Shown: positions 7,975-17,171 of the stretch, piece by piece
How positions within the stretch are numbered: the first letter of the stretch is position 1
Layout: each line of letters starts with the position of its first letter
NCBI GenBank assembly: GCA_024102815.1
Contig: JAGFJJ010000048.1
Coordinates: forward strand, 352,067 to 416,066
DNA length: 64,000 nt
Direction of reading: 5' to 3'
DNA from: Phycisphaerae bacterium
GTDB taxonomy: Bacteria > Planctomycetota > Phycisphaerae > UBA1845
Translations under genes and position numbers: made by a program
Notes under the pieces: model-generated
Seen by the model: only the letters and a program-made list of their open reading frames with translations
Told to the model about the DNA's origin: nothing
Databases searched by the model: none

Positions 7975-8374
7975 GCTGATATCCTCCTTTGCGACCCATG
8001 GCCGCATTTGCCAATCTTCGCCTGCGTGTCTTGCTCTTGCCTTACATTCGCCTTGCAACCCGCGATTTGCACCGCGCTCGAACCCGCCCGAAGGAGGGCG
8101 TCGCGGTCGCCGGGAGGAAGAAGAGCAACGCCTGTGCCAGGGGATGACACTCAGGCGTCGCGGTCGTAAGTTCAGCAAAAATAACCACTTACAGATTGTA
8201 TCCGCCGGTTGATTTTCGGTCCCTTGCCACCTTGGCAGCGCCGAGGTGGCAGCGTGGCAGGGCAGGGCATGGCGCCCGCATCATTGGAGGCGTTGGCGCG
8301 GCGGGCAGGTAGAATCCCCGCCCGACGTGCCCGGCGAGTGGTTTCTCAATGGTGCTTCATGCGGAGGATGTCAG
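7975..8374. other. Intergenic region between Hsp20 operon and DUF486 gene
   Basis: About 400 bases between divergent genes. A hairpin with an 8-bp stem, TGCCACCT (8225-8232) and AGGTGGCA (8244-8251), is the only notable structure and has no T-run. No supported gene. The Hsp20 promoter must lie here, but no clear heat-shock sigma or CIRCE site was seen. Confidence 0.4.
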
Positions 8375-8728
8375 ATGGATCGGCTGTTGCCCGTGGTAAT
8401 GCTCATCGGGTCGAACCTCTTCATGACCTATGCGTGGTACGGGCACTTGAAGGACATGCGAGCAAAGCCGCTGCTTGTGGCCATACTCGTGAGCTGGAGC
8501 GTGGCCCTGCTGGAGTACTGCCTGCAAGTTCCGGCCAACCGCATCGGCTTCCGCGTGTACTCGCTGGGGCAGCTCAAGGTGATGCAGGAGATCATCACCA
8601 TGGCCGTGTTCGCGGGGTTCGCCGCGCTCTACATGCGCGAGAAGATCACGATCAATTATCTGTGGGCGGGCCTGTGCCTGACGGCCGCGGCGTTCTTCAT
8701 GTTCCGAGACGTGAAGGTGGGAGGGTAA
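8375..8728 (+). CDS. DUF486 (DMT-type) small membrane protein
   Basis: 117 residues with four membrane helices. It carries the DUF486 family pattern: SNLFMTYAWYGHLK, ILVSWSVALLEYCLQVPANR, LGQLKVMQEIITMAVFAGFA and a terminal helix LWAGLCLTAAAFFMFRDV. The family is distantly related to drug/metabolite transporters of EmrE size, and its substrate is unknown. The ATG at 8375 was chosen because it follows GGAGG and matches the family start. An upstream extension of 43 residues in the same frame lacks family similarity. Confidence 0.85.
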   Translation: MDRLLPVVMLIGSNLFMTYAWYGHLKDMRAKPLLVAILVSWSVALLEYCLQVPANRIGFRVYSLGQLKVMQEIITMAVFAGFAALYMREKITINYLWAGLCLTAAAFFMFRDVKVGG

Positions 8729-8766
8729 TGGGAGCGTCGAGCCGTCGGCCATGCCCACGAGTTGGC

Positions 8767-8797
8767 AAAGGGCGGCCGGCCCGCTTGGCCGCCCTTT
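8767..8797. terminator. Hairpin terminator between convergent genes
   Basis: A perfect 11-bp stem, AAAGGGCGGCC (8767-8777) with GGCCGCCCTTT (8787-8797), and a 9-base loop. It is symmetrical, with short A and T ends, so it could serve both the DUF486 gene and the small lipoprotein gene that converge here. The U-tract is only three bases, so termination may be weak. Confidence 0.6.
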
Positions 8798-8835
8798 ACC
8801 AAGCGGTAGTCTCTCGCACTTACGGCTGTCTCAGG

Positions 8836-9012
8836 TCATATCTGAACACCGGTGCCGGCAAGCAACATGTTGAAACCATTGAGGATGAGGCTGTTCACGA
8901 TGTCTCCGGCGGTGTCCGCGAAGATATTGTCCGGCAGGCATCCGCCGGAGGCGAATAGCAGAGCGTGACCAGAAACCAGCAAGAACGCTTTCCGAAGTTT
9001 CCCGAAATTCAC
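8836..9012 (-). CDS. Small putative lipoprotein
   Basis: About 58 residues from the GTG at 9012, which has GGAG (in GGAGAT) seven bases upstream. The N terminus NFGKLRKAF is basic and is followed by a hydrophobic stretch ending in LFASGGC, a plausible lipobox. The rest (LPDNIFADTAGDIVNSLIL) resembles small GCLP-type proteins seen in Phycisphaerae. No function is known. A longer frame reaches 9111 but its extra residues look non-coding. Confidence 0.5.
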   Translation of the reverse strand: MNFGKLRKAFLLVSGHALLFASGGCLPDNIFADTAGDIVNSLILNGFNMLLAGTGVQI

Positions 9013-9179
9013 TGCCAATCTCCTTTTTCTGTTGTACCTCGAACGAATCCCGTAATCATGGTCTTGATCGTGGCCACCCGGTAATCCCGGGCCCTGAACA
9101 CCGCTCGTCACCCCTTACGACCGCAGAATGCTCCATCCGAGTTTCATAATTGCGGCGACGAGCATTTCGCACGGCCATT

Positions 9180-9554
9180 TCATGGGTTGGAGGGCAGGCG
9201 CGACATATATTTGTGCGCGGCCATCAAGTAGCTGCGCAGTGCATCCTTCTCGGCTGCGTCGAGCTTTGACTCTGGTGCCATGCGTTCGACGATTTTCTCC
9301 CATTGCGCGACCGTATATCGATTAACCCGCTCAACGCTGTGGCAACGGGCGCAGTCGGTTATGTAGATGTTGCGTCCCTCCTCCAGCGCCGCGAGTGATT
9401 CGTTGCTCGTGTTTGCGGTCACGAGCACGGACTCGACGCGAGGCGCCATTTGTTCGACGGTAAGGCATCCCAGGAGGGCAACCAGGAATGGCGAGCCTAC
9501 AGCAAGGCGGGCGCGTCGCCGCAGAAGACGAATTCTTGGATCATGGGAATACAT
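9180..9554 (-). CDS. Monoheme cytochrome c lipoprotein
   Basis: 124 residues from the ATG at 9554, preceded by GGAG at seven bases. The N-terminal helix ends in VALLGC, a lipobox, so the protein is probably anchored to the outer or inner membrane on the periplasmic side. A single haem site CARCH is found in IYITDCARCHSVERVNRY, and a Met (in VERMAPESKL) follows as a likely sixth ligand. It lies 86 bases downstream of the outer-membrane barrel gene on the same strand, so the two are likely co-transcribed. A structural or electron-shuttling link with the barrel is inference. Confidence 0.8.
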   Translation of the reverse strand: MYSHDPRIRLLRRRARLAVGSPFLVALLGCLTVEQMAPRVESVLVTANTSNESLAALEEGRNIYITDCARCHSVERVNRYTVAQWEKIVERMAPESKLDAAEKDALRSYLMAAHKYMSRLPSNP

Positions 9555-9640
9555 CGGGCAGCTCCCGTCGCAGTGAAATGCTGCGCTAACATCCGATTCC
9601 ATGATGGAGAACGGATCGACAACATCGGTTCTGTCGGCGA

Positions 9641-10414
9641 TCACCCGCCCAGCGGAATGCCGAATAAGAGCCTGGCCTGGAAATCGGGCTCGTCCTCGAT
9701 GTCGCTGACCTGGAAGAGGGGGGTCATCGTCACCCACCACTTCTTTGCGCGATAGGAGAAGTTGGGCCCCAGGTAAAGGACCGCTTTCCCCCTAACGCCG
9801 CGCCAGTCGGGGATACCCAGTTCATGAAGTAATTCAGCACCGGCCAGAAATTGCGGTGACACCTGGTAGCTGAGGCCGAAAGTCTGCGCCAGCTCGCCGT
9901 TGTCTTCGTCATAGTCGTGTCCCTCCCACTCAGCCTCGAGTATCGCGTTGTAGGCCAACGTGAGCTTTCCGATGTTCTTTTGGGCGATGAACTTGCTCTC
10001 AACCTCCAGCAGCTCATCGCCGACCTTGACTTCGCCGTAGAGCGCCAGTCCGAGGAAATTGGCATTGGGATCCGAAAGATTCCAGATGCCTTCAAGGGCA
10101 ACGTTATTCCACTCCCCGCGATGTCTGTTCTCCCGACGATTCTCTTCGTAGCGCCAGTCAGAAACGTAGAAGCCCAACTGGAGCCGATCGGTGACGCCGT
10201 ATTCAATCTCGGTGCGAAAATCGAAACGATCAAAGTCACGATTGCTCTCCTTCGCGGTCTTCCAGGTGACCCACTGCTCGAACTCCCATTCGCCCTTCTT
10301 CTCGGTGGTCGATTCATAAACGTAAGTAAAGCGACGTTCGCCGGCGCTAACACGCCCGGCAATGAGCATCAGGACCAAGCTGACCGCCGTAGAGGATCCA
10401 AACCAATTCCTCAT
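9641..10414 (-). CDS. Outer-membrane beta-barrel protein
   Basis: About 257 residues from the ATG at 10414, with GGAG six bases upstream. A signal peptide (VSLVLMLIAGRVSAG) precedes a series of amphipathic strands with alternating aromatic residues, for example WEFEQWVTWKT, RFDFRTEIEYGVTDRLQLGF, NVALEGIWNLSD, and WVTMTPLFQVSDI. The strand pattern and size suggest a barrel of about 12 strands, like transporter/porin-like proteins of the DUF6662 or OMP-beta type. The ligand is unknown. It is followed by a monoheme cytochrome lipoprotein gene. Confidence 0.72.
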   Translation of the reverse strand: MRNWFGSSTAVSLVLMLIAGRVSAGERRFTYVYESTTEKKGEWEFEQWVTWKTAKESNRDFDRFDFRTEIEYGVTDRLQLGFYVSDWRYEENRRENRHRGEWNNVALEGIWNLSDPNANFLGLALYGEVKVGDELLEVESKFIAQKNIGKLTLAYNAILEAEWEGHDYDEDNGELAQTFGLSYQVSPQFLAGAELLHELGIPDWRGVRGKAVLYLGPNFSYRAKKWWVTMTPLFQVSDIEDEPDFQARLLFGIPLGG

Positions 10415-10963
10415 CACGTGCTCCTTGCGTCTAATTGCGCCGCCTCGACCGACACACATCCGTACTTGGCCCCGCGGATCCGCGAGGCCGGGCTTCGGAC
10501 CGTTTCCCGCTTCCAAGCTTGCCGACCCAATCGCACGCTCTCTATTAATTGAATCCATGTCGCAAAATCGTTGGACATTGCACTTCCAGGTCGCCGCCGG
10601 AATCCGCGCAAAAATGGCCCATTTTCCATTGCTGGACGCTATTTTTCTCAGCTATTCTTGAAATCGTCCAATGGTCACCACCGACTTAACTGAGATCCGG
10701 TATCAATGAACGCGCAGATTACGCCGCTACGTTTGATCTGTCAACGGGAGGGCGGCGTCTCTCGGAACGCGGGAATTGTGGCCGGCAATCGGGCATTGAG
10801 ATCCGCCCAACGGGTAGCGACGAACAAGCCGGTGTCCGCATACCCCTCGGCATGGCTTCGGGCGGAGGAAAGCGGCACGGCAGGACGTGTGGGCATGGGA
10901 CGCGGCAGATTTATAATTGACTCCCGGTGGTACCGGGCAGACCTCGGGGCCGAGCGTCCTAAC
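10415..10963. other. Intergenic region before the oleD-like gene
   Basis: About 549 bases separating divergent genes. A longer in-frame extension of the oleD-like gene (from 10706) covers half of it, but its sequence is not family-like. AT-rich patches near 10546-10560 and 10631-10660 could hold promoters. No RNA gene or repeat recognised. Confidence 0.4.
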
Positions 10964-11962
10964 ATGACCACTCTCGTTACCGGCGGCGGAGGGTTTCTCG
11001 GATCGGCCATTGTGCGGCGGCTGGTGGAGCGGGGTTGCGCCGTTGCCGTGCTCGGGCGGGGGGAATATCCGCATCTTCGATCGCTGGGGGTCAAGTGCAT
11101 CCGCGGGGACATTCGCGGCGCGGCGACGGTACACGAGGCCTGCCGGGGTGTGGACACCGTCTTTCACGTGGCAGCGCTGGCCGGGGTCTGGGGCCGGCGG
11201 CGGGAGTTCGAGCAGATCAACATCACGGGAACGCGAAACGTCCTCGCCGCATGTCGAGCGAGCGGGGTCGGCAAGCTCGTCCTCACCAGCTCGCCGAGCG
11301 TGGTGTTCGGAGCCGCGCCCCTTTGCGGGGTGGATGAATCGCAGCCGTACCCCGACCGCTACTTGGCCGACTACCCCCGCACCAAGGCGGTGGCGGAACG
11401 CGAAGTCCTCGCGGCCAACGGGGGCGATCTTGCTACGGTTGCCATCCGACCGCACCTGATCTGGGGTCCGGGCGATCCGCACATCATCCCGCGGATCATC
11501 GACCGCGCCCGGACCGGCCGACTGGTGCAGGTCGGCGACGGCACCAACTTTGTTGATATTACCTATATTGACAACGCCGCGGACGCGCACATTCTCGCTG
11601 CGGATGCCCTTAAACCGGGCGCGGCGTGCTCAGGAGGGGCGTACTTCATCAGCCAGGGCGAACCGGTTTCGCTGTGGCCCTGGATTCGCGGCCTTTTGGA
11701 CAAGCTGGGGATCCCGGGGTCGCGAAGGTCGCTTTCGCTTGCCACGGCGTATCGAATAGGAGCGCTGATGGAATTCGCACACCGAGGGCTGCCGTTTCTC
11801 GGCGAGCCGCGACTGACGCGCTTCGTAGCGATGCAGCTTGGGCAATCGCATTACTTCGATATTTCGGCGGCGCGGCGCGACCTCGGCTATATTCCCAGGG
11901 TCGGGACTGACGAAGGGGTTGAGACGCTGGTGCGAAGCCTGCGCGGCGCGAGGGGCGCATAG
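10964..11962 (+). CDS. oleD: OleD-like NAD(P)-dependent 2-alkyl-3-oxoalkanoate reductase (3-beta-HSD family)
   Basis: 332 residues, an extended short-chain dehydrogenase. The N-terminal cofactor motif is TLVTGGGGFLGSAIVRRL; the catalytic pair is YPRTK (Y-x3-K, about 143-147). Stretches typical of OleD are visible: GRGEYPHLRSLGVKCIRGDI, VFHVAALAGVWG, IRPHLIWGPGDPHIIPRI, and IDNAADAHI followed by YFISQGEP. OleD reduces the beta-keto acid made by OleA in long-chain olefin synthesis. It is the first gene of a plus-strand run into a ketosynthase/ACP/desaturase cluster, while oleA and oleB lie 27 kb away. It could also act on another sterol- or acyl-type substrate, so assignment rests on motif likeness. 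The ATG lacks a strong ribosome binding site. Confidence 0.72.
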   Translation: MTTLVTGGGGFLGSAIVRRLVERGCAVAVLGRGEYPHLRSLGVKCIRGDIRGAATVHEACRGVDTVFHVAALAGVWGRRREFEQINITGTRNVLAACRASGVGKLVLTSSPSVVFGAAPLCGVDESQPYPDRYLADYPRTKAVAEREVLAANGGDLATVAIRPHLIWGPGDPHIIPRIIDRARTGRLVQVGDGTNFVDITYIDNAADAHILAADALKPGAACSGGAYFISQGEPVSLWPWIRGLLDKLGIPGSRRSLSLATAYRIGALMEFAHRGLPFLGEPRLTRFVAMQLGQSHYFDISAARRDLGYIPRVGTDEGVETLVRSLRGARGA

Positions 11963-12121
11963 GCACGCCGCCCAGGACTGTCCGACAGCATTCCGCCACT
12001 TTGTGCGGCTTGGGCGCGTTTCCTTTTGGGCGACAATTGCTACCATGCCTCATCTTCCCCGTGCGGGTCCGGCGAGCATCCCGGCGGGCAGTTCGGCCCG
12101 GGCGCAGGCAGGCCAGTGCTG

Positions 12122-13360
12122 ATGAACGACGCGGAACGTATCGTCATTACCGGAATAGGGTTAGCGGCGCCCAACGGCGACTCGCCGGAGGCGTACCGGC
12201 GGAATCTCCTGGGCGGTGTCTCCGGTGTGACCACGATCGAGACGCGCTTCATGGGCAAGGTGCACGCGGGGGTCTGTGATTTTGACGAGCGAAAGCACCA
12301 GGATCGAAAGGAGCGGCGTCGGGGTACGCGGGCGGGGGCCATCTCCATCTTTTGTGCCCACGAGGCTTTGCGCCACGCAGAGATCAATCTCGATACGCTT
12401 GACCGGGCTCAAGTGGGGACGTTCATCGGCATCACCGAGCACGGCACGGTGGAGACGGAAAACGAGATTGACGTGATCCGCCAGTACGACTATGACGTAC
12501 GGTACTGGTCGCACCATCACAACCCTCGCACCGTGGCCAACAACCCGGCGGGGGAGGTGACGCTGAACCTCAGGCTGCAAGGTCCGCATTACACCATCGG
12601 CGCCGCGTGCGCCGCGGGAAACGCGGGTCTGATTCAGGGCGTGCAGATGCTGCGGCTTGGGGAGGTCGATCTGGCGCTGGCCGGCGGCGTGTCGGAGGCC
12701 ATTCACTCCTTCGGTATCTTCGCCAGCTTCGCGAGCGAGAACGCCCTGGCGCGGCACGAAGACGCCACGAAAGCCAGCCGCCCGTTTGATCGGGCGCGGA
12801 ACGGGATTGTGGTGTCGGAGGGCGGATGCCTATACGTTCTGGAGCGGCTGAGCGATGCCCGGCGGCGGGGGGCCCGGATCGTCGCGGAAATCGTCGGGTA
12901 TGCGATGAACTCCGACGCGGTCGATCCGGTAGTGCCCGATACCGAGCGCCTGGCGGAATGCATGAATTTGGCGCTGGCCCGGGCGGGAATCGCGCCGGCG
13001 GCGGTGAATATCGTCAGCACCCATGCCACGGCGACGGAACTGGGCGACATCCGCGAGGCGCAGGCCGTGCGGCAGGTTTTCGGCGACTGCGGCAATACGT
13101 GGATCAATAATACGAAGAGTTTCATCGGGCACGCGATGGGCGCGGCCGGAGCACTGGAACTGGCGGGGAATCTGGGTTCGTTCGAGGACGGGCTGGTTCA
13201 CCCCACGATCAACGTGGATGATCTGGACCCGGCATGTGCGGTTCGAAATCTGGTGGTGGGTAAGCCACAGTCAGTCGGCAAGGTGGAGTACATTCTGAAC
13301 AACTCGTTCGGTATGCTGGGGACGAACTCGGCCGTCGTGGTTCGACGATACAACGTTTAG
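12122..13360 (+). CDS. Beta-ketoacyl-ACP synthase, FabF/KS type
   Basis: 412 residues from the ATG at 12122. It is a decarboxylating condensing enzyme that extends acyl-ACP with malonyl-ACP. The Cys-His-His triad is present: Cys163 in GAACAAGNAG, His301 in STHATATELGD, and Lys332/His337 in NTKSFIGHAMGAAGALE. The usual TAC context of FabF is altered to GAACAAG, and the middle has an unusual HHHNP segment (131-135) where chain-binding residues lie, so this is probably a specialised rather than housekeeping FabF. It is followed by an ACP gene after 54 bases. The set (KS, ACP, two CrtI-like flavoproteins, FabZ-like, FabI-like) recalls loci proposed for ladderane lipids in anammox planctomycetes. 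Confidence 0.87.
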   Translation: MNDAERIVITGIGLAAPNGDSPEAYRRNLLGGVSGVTTIETRFMGKVHAGVCDFDERKHQDRKERRRGTRAGAISIFCAHEALRHAEINLDTLDRAQVGTFIGITEHGTVETENEIDVIRQYDYDVRYWSHHHNPRTVANNPAGEVTLNLRLQGPHYTIGAACAAGNAGLIQGVQMLRLGEVDLALAGGVSEAIHSFGIFASFASENALARHEDATKASRPFDRARNGIVVSEGGCLYVLERLSDARRRGARIVAEIVGYAMNSDAVDPVVPDTERLAECMNLALARAGIAPAAVNIVSTHATATELGDIREAQAVRQVFGDCGNTWINNTKSFIGHAMGAAGALELAGNLGSFEDGLVHPTINVDDLDPACAVRNLVVGKPQSVGKVEYILNNSFGMLGTNSAVVVRRYNV

Positions 13361-13414
13361 GTGGAATCCGGCGAAGCGTGGGGCTTTCCGGTCGAACTGA
13401 TTGAGGGAAGGACG

Positions 13415-13672
13415 ATGGAGCAGCAGGTTCGAGGAATGATCCTCGATATTATCGCGACAATCGCGCCGGACGCGGATCTGAGCAACATCCAGGGGGACGT
13501 GCGGCTGCGTGATCAGCTCGACTTGGACTCGATGGATTTTCTGGACATCGTGATGGAGCTGCGCAAGCGCTACAAAGTGGAGGTCCCCAAGGAGGACTAC
13601 CCCGCGCTGGCGACGCTGGACAGTTGCGTCGAATACCTGGCCCCCAAGCTCTCCGCGCAAGTGAACGCCTGA
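13415..13672 (+). CDS. Acyl carrier protein
   Basis: 85 residues from the ATG at 13415, which follows GAGGGAAGGA. Ser39 in LDLDSMDFLDIV is the expected phosphopantetheine site; the rest is the four-helix ACP pattern. The frame extends upstream to the end of the ketosynthase gene, but the ACP fold begins at MEQQVR. It is probably dedicated to the adjacent condensing enzyme and desaturases, since each cluster of this kind tends to carry its own carrier. Confidence 0.9.
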   Translation: MEQQVRGMILDIIATIAPDADLSNIQGDVRLRDQLDLDSMDFLDIVMELRKRYKVEVPKEDYPALATLDSCVEYLAPKLSAQVNA

Positions 13673-13763
13673 CCGTACGGGCACGCGAATTGAACTTCCA
13701 TCGGGCGGCGCTGGCCGGGCTCCGTGGTGGTCGTTGGCGCAACGCGGCGTTCGCCGAACATCC

Positions 13764-15152
13764 ATGCATTTCGACGTCGTCATCATCGGGGCGGGGATGT
13801 CCGGCTTGGCCGCGGGCATACGCCTCGCCTATTTCGGCCACCGGGTTCGCATCTTCGAAAGACACTACGCATTCGGCGGCTTGAATTCGTACTACACGCT
13901 GGAAGGGCGTGCGTTCGACGTCGGCCTGCACGCCGTCACGAACATCGCGCCGCCCGAGAGGCGCGGCGCCCCGCTGAACAAGCTCTTGCGGCAACTTCGC
14001 CTGAGTCGTGACGAACTGGGTCTTCTTCCGCAGCGCCATTCGGAAGTGCTGTTTCCCGGGCGGCGGCTGCGGTTCACCAACGATGCGGCGGTGCTGATCG
14101 AGGAAGTGTCGCGGGAATTCCCGCAAGAGGCGGACAATTTTCGCCGGCTCGTAGCATTCATCGGCGAGTATGACGACGCGCGGCTCGATCTGCCCTGGCG
14201 GTCGACGCGGGCCGTGCTCGGTGATTACGTCCGCGACCCTGTGCTTGTCGACATGCTCCTTTGTCCGATTTTCTACTATGGCAGTCCGGAAGAGCACGAT
14301 CTGGACTTCACGTCGTTCGTCACGCTGTTCAAGGCCATCTTCCTGGAAGGGTTCGCCCGTCCGCGAGAGGGCGTGCGGCGCATCATCCGGGCGCTGGTCC
14401 GCACGTTCCACAAGAACGGCGGCACGATCAAAATGCGCAGCGGCGTCAGGCGACTGATTGTCGAGGACGACCGGGTGCAGGGGATCGAACTGGAGAATGG
14501 GGAGACGATTTCGGCCGATGTCGTGCTGTCGTCAATCGGACTGCACGAAACGATGGCGCTGTGCGGAACGGAATCAGGGCAGGAGTGGGCGAGCGAATTC
14601 CCCCCGGGGCAGATTTCTTTCGTGGAGAGCATCGCCGTTCTCGATACGCTTCCGCAGAAGTTCGGCTGGGAGGCGGCGATCGCGTTCTACAACGATGCGG
14701 AACGGTTCACATATGCCGTGCCGGACGGGCCGATTGATCCGCGCAGCGGCGTCATCTGCGCGCCGAGCAATTACGAGGGTCACGAGGACATGGCCGAGGG
14801 CGTGCTGCGGATGACCTGGATGGCCCATCCGCGGCGCTGGATCGGGGTCGCGGAGGATGTTTACGCGGCACAGAAGGCCGAGGTCGAGGCGTCGTTCCGC
14901 CAGAGGGCGGAGCGGATTGCGCCGGGGATCGCACGGCACATTGTCTTCATGGACACGTTCACGCCGCGTACGATCCGCCACTACACGGGGCACGAGAACG
15001 GCGCCGTGTACGGGACAACCCGAAAGGCCCGGGATGGGCGGACCCCCTGGGCGAACCTCTTTCTGTGCGGGACGGATCAGGGCTATCTGGGTATCATCGG
15101 GGCCATGCTCAGCGGAATTACCGTCGCGAACATGCATGTGTTGGGGAAATAA
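13764..15152 (+). CDS. CrtI/phytoene desaturase-like FAD oxidoreductase (first copy)
   Basis: 462 residues. The N terminus is a dinucleotide-binding fold, DVVIIGAGMSGLAAGIRLAY, then ERHYAFGGLNSYY, which is the CrtI/retinol-saturase form of the FAD site. The C-terminal flavin segment is LFLCGTDQGYLGIIGAMLSG. Members desaturate, saturate or isomerise polyenes; the substrate here is unlikely to be phytoene because no crtB or other carotenoid gene is near. Being directly behind an ACP and a ketosynthase suggests an acyl-ACP or acyl chain as substrate (inference). It shares the family with the next gene but the two are clearly divergent. The start ATG has no evident Shine-Dalgarno. Confidence 0.83.
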   Translation: MHFDVVIIGAGMSGLAAGIRLAYFGHRVRIFERHYAFGGLNSYYTLEGRAFDVGLHAVTNIAPPERRGAPLNKLLRQLRLSRDELGLLPQRHSEVLFPGRRLRFTNDAAVLIEEVSREFPQEADNFRRLVAFIGEYDDARLDLPWRSTRAVLGDYVRDPVLVDMLLCPIFYYGSPEEHDLDFTSFVTLFKAIFLEGFARPREGVRRIIRALVRTFHKNGGTIKMRSGVRRLIVEDDRVQGIELENGETISADVVLSSIGLHETMALCGTESGQEWASEFPPGQISFVESIAVLDTLPQKFGWEAAIAFYNDAERFTYAVPDGPIDPRSGVICAPSNYEGHEDMAEGVLRMTWMAHPRRWIGVAEDVYAAQKAEVEASFRQRAERIAPGIARHIVFMDTFTPRTIRHYTGHENGAVYGTTRKARDGRTPWANLFLCGTDQGYLGIIGAMLSGITVANMHVLGK

Positions 15153-15155
15153 GAA

Positions 15156-15183
15156 GGTAACAGGCAACGGGCAATAGGCAACA
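15156..15183 (+). repeat. Heptanucleotide repeat, four units
   Basis: Four degenerate 7-base units (GGTAACA, GGCAACG, GGCAATA, GGCAACA), followed by a purine-rich GGGGAAGAAAAAG tract. It starts four bases after a stop codon. Related copies are at 19295-19322 and, inverted, at 34350-34363. Confidence 0.75.
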
Positions 15184-15274
15184 GGGGAAGAAAAAGACTG
15201 GGCGGAATCGCGGCGGCAAGAAAGCAGCGCACCTGTTTGCCTCCCGATACACGATTCGGGCTGAACATTCAGAA

Positions 15275-16708
15275 ATGGCCAAAGATCGATTGCGCAACCT
15301 TCGTCCGAAGTATGACGTCATCGTCATCGGTTCGGGTCTGGCGGGAATGACCGCGGCCAACTACCTCGCCAAGAGCGGGCGGAGCGTGCTGCTGCTCGAG
15401 CAGCACTACAACTTCGGGGGCATGGCCACGTGGTTTCGGCGGCGCGGCGGGCACATCTTCGATATCTCGCTGCACGGCTTTCCCATCGGCATGATCAAGA
15501 GCTGCCGCAAATACTGGACGAAGGAGATCGCCGATTCCATCGTGCAGCTTCGCGGCATCCGCTTCGACAATCCACAGTTCTCACTGGAAACGACCTTCGA
15601 CCGCGAGGATTTCACGCGGATTCTCATCGAGCGCTTCGGCGTCGAGGCGGAAACGGTGCAGCGGTTTTTCGACACCGCCCGGGCGATGGACTTCTACGAC
15701 GACCAGAGCATGACCACGCGGGAGCTGTTCGAGCAGTTCTTCCCGGGGCGGACGGACGTCTGGCGGCTGCTTATGGAACCCATCGCCTACGCCAACGGCT
15801 CGACGCTGGACGATCCGGCGATCACATATGGCATCGTGTTCTCCAACTTCATGAGCAAGGGCGTTTACATCTTCCGCGGCGGGACCGACCTGCTCATTCA
15901 ACTGATGAAGCGGGAGATGATCGCCAACGGCGTGGACCTGCGACAGAGTGTGATGGTGGAGCGCATTGTCGTGCGCGACGGGCATGTGGTGGGTGTCGAA
16001 GCGGACGGGCGGATGATCCCGGCCGAGGTCGTGCTGTCGAACGCCAACCTGAAAACGACGCTGGGCAAGCTTGTGGGTTACGATCAGCTACCCAAGAATT
16101 ACGCCGAGCAGGCGAAGACGGTGCGGCTCAACAACAGCAGTTGCCAGGTGTATATGGGTCTGCGCAAGGGCGCGCGGATCGATTACATCGGCGATCTGCT
16201 GTTTACTTCGGTCGATCCTGAGTTTGACTCTGTGCGGCTTTGTGCGAAGAACATCACCAGTCGCACATTCTCGATGTACTATCCGGACATCCGGCCAGGG
16301 TCGGATCGCTATGCCATTGTCTCCTCGACCAACGCCAATTGGTCGGACTGGGTCAACCTGACCGAAGAGGAATACGCCCGCGATAAGCAGCACATGATCG
16401 AGTCGACGATCGACGCGCTGGAGAAGTACTTGCCGGGGATTCGCGGAAAGATCGAACACGTGGAAGCATCTACGCCGAAGACGTTTCACTTTTACACGCA
16501 GCACGCGGCCGGGGCGACGTTCGGCACCAAGTTCGAGGGCTTGCAGGTGAGCATGGATTTGCCCAAGCAGGTCGAGGGGCTTTATCACGCGGGCTCGGTG
16601 GGGATCATCATGTCGGGCTGGCTGGGGGCGATCAACTACGGTGTCATCGTGGCCAACGAGGTCGAAAGCCACTTACACGCGAAGAGGCCGATGTCGGTGG
16701 CGGGTTAG
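15275..16708 (+). CDS. CrtI/phytoene desaturase-like FAD oxidoreductase (second copy)
   Basis: 477 residues with the same two-part flavin fold: [20 protein letters not shown] at the N terminus, [13 protein letters not shown] after it, and [20 protein letters not shown] at the C terminus. Compared with the first copy, its central substrate region (about 150-330) is different, including [20 protein letters not shown], so the two may act in sequence or as a heteromer, as bacterial zeta- and phytoene-type desaturases can. A 120-base gap containing a heptamer repeat separates it from the first copy. The reaction is unknown: insertion or removal of double bonds in an acyl chain is a reasonable guess. 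Confidence 0.83.
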   Translation: MAKDRLRNLRPKYDVIVIGSGLAGMTAANYLAKSGRSVLLLEQHYNFGGMATWFRRRGGHIFDISLHGFPIGMIKSCRKYWTKEIADSIVQLRGIRFDNPQFSLETTFDREDFTRILIERFGVEAETVQRFFDTARAMDFYDDQSMTTRELFEQFFPGRTDVWRLLMEPIAYANGSTLDDPAITYGIVFSNFMSKGVYIFRGGTDLLIQLMKREMIANGVDLRQSVMVERIVVRDGHVVGVEADGRMIPAEVVLSNANLKTTLGKLVGYDQLPKNYAEQAKTVRLNNSSCQVYMGLRKGARIDYIGDLLFTSVDPEFDSVRLCAKNITSRTFSMYYPDIRPGSDRYAIVSSTNANWSDWVNLTEEEYARDKQHMIESTIDALEKYLPGIRGKIEHVEASTPKTFHFYTQHAAGATFGTKFEGLQVSMDLPKQVEGLYHAGSVGIIMSGWLGAINYGVIVANEVESHLHAKRPMSVAG

Positions 16709-16724
16709 GGCTGGAGGGGCGGTT

Positions 16725-17171
16725 ATGAGTCGGGAAGAGATTCTTCGTGCGATTCCTCACCGCCCGCCATTTCTGTTCCTGGATGAAATTGTAGAGATTG
16801 ACTCCGACCGTATTCTGGCGCGTAAGCAGGTCAGCCCCGAGTCGGATTTCTTTCGCGGGCATTATCCGCACTTTCCGGTCATGCCGGGCGTGCTGCTGTG
16901 CGAGTGCTGCTTCCAGGCGGGGGCGGTGCTGATTGCGCGGCGCGTGGGTGACAAAGCGATGGCATCGGGCGTACCGGTGGTGACGCGGATCAATGATGCG
17001 AAGTTCCGGCGGATGGTCCGGCCGGGGGATGTGCTGAGCATCGAGGCGCGGATCGACGACGTGCTCGACGAGGCGTACTACCTGACCGGGCGAATCAACG
17101 TGGAGGAAGCGCCGGTTCTGCGCGTGGGCTTTGCCTGCATGCTGGCCAAGGAAGAGAGCGCCGGGGCGTGA
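16725..17171 (+). CDS. FabZ/FabA-like 3-hydroxyacyl-ACP dehydratase
   Basis: 148 residues, one hot-dog domain. The catalytic pair is His46 in [14 protein letters not shown] and Glu60 in [11 protein letters not shown], which matches FabZ (GHFP...E). The N-terminal [12 protein letters not shown] is also typical. It removes water from 3-hydroxyacyl-ACP. Its stop overlaps the GTG start of the FabI-like gene (GTGA), so the two are translationally coupled. The start ATG at 16725 is 16 bases past the desaturase stop. Confidence 0.9.
   Translation: MSREEILRAIPHRPPFLFLDEIVEIDSDRILARKQVSPESDFFRGHYPHFPVMPGVLLCECCFQAGAVLIARRVGDKAMASGVPVVTRINDAKFRRMVRPGDVLSIEARIDDVLDEAYYLTGRINVEEAPVLRVGFACMLAKEESAGA

Noticed and set aside
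10706..10963. N-terminal extension of the oleD-like gene
   Set aside because: The family N terminus (TLVTGGGGFLG) begins directly after the ATG at 10964; the extension has no family likeness.
13764..16708. Carotenoid biosynthesis locus
   Set aside because: Only CrtI-like genes are present; no phytoene synthase, cyclase or geranylgeranyl synthase adjoins them.
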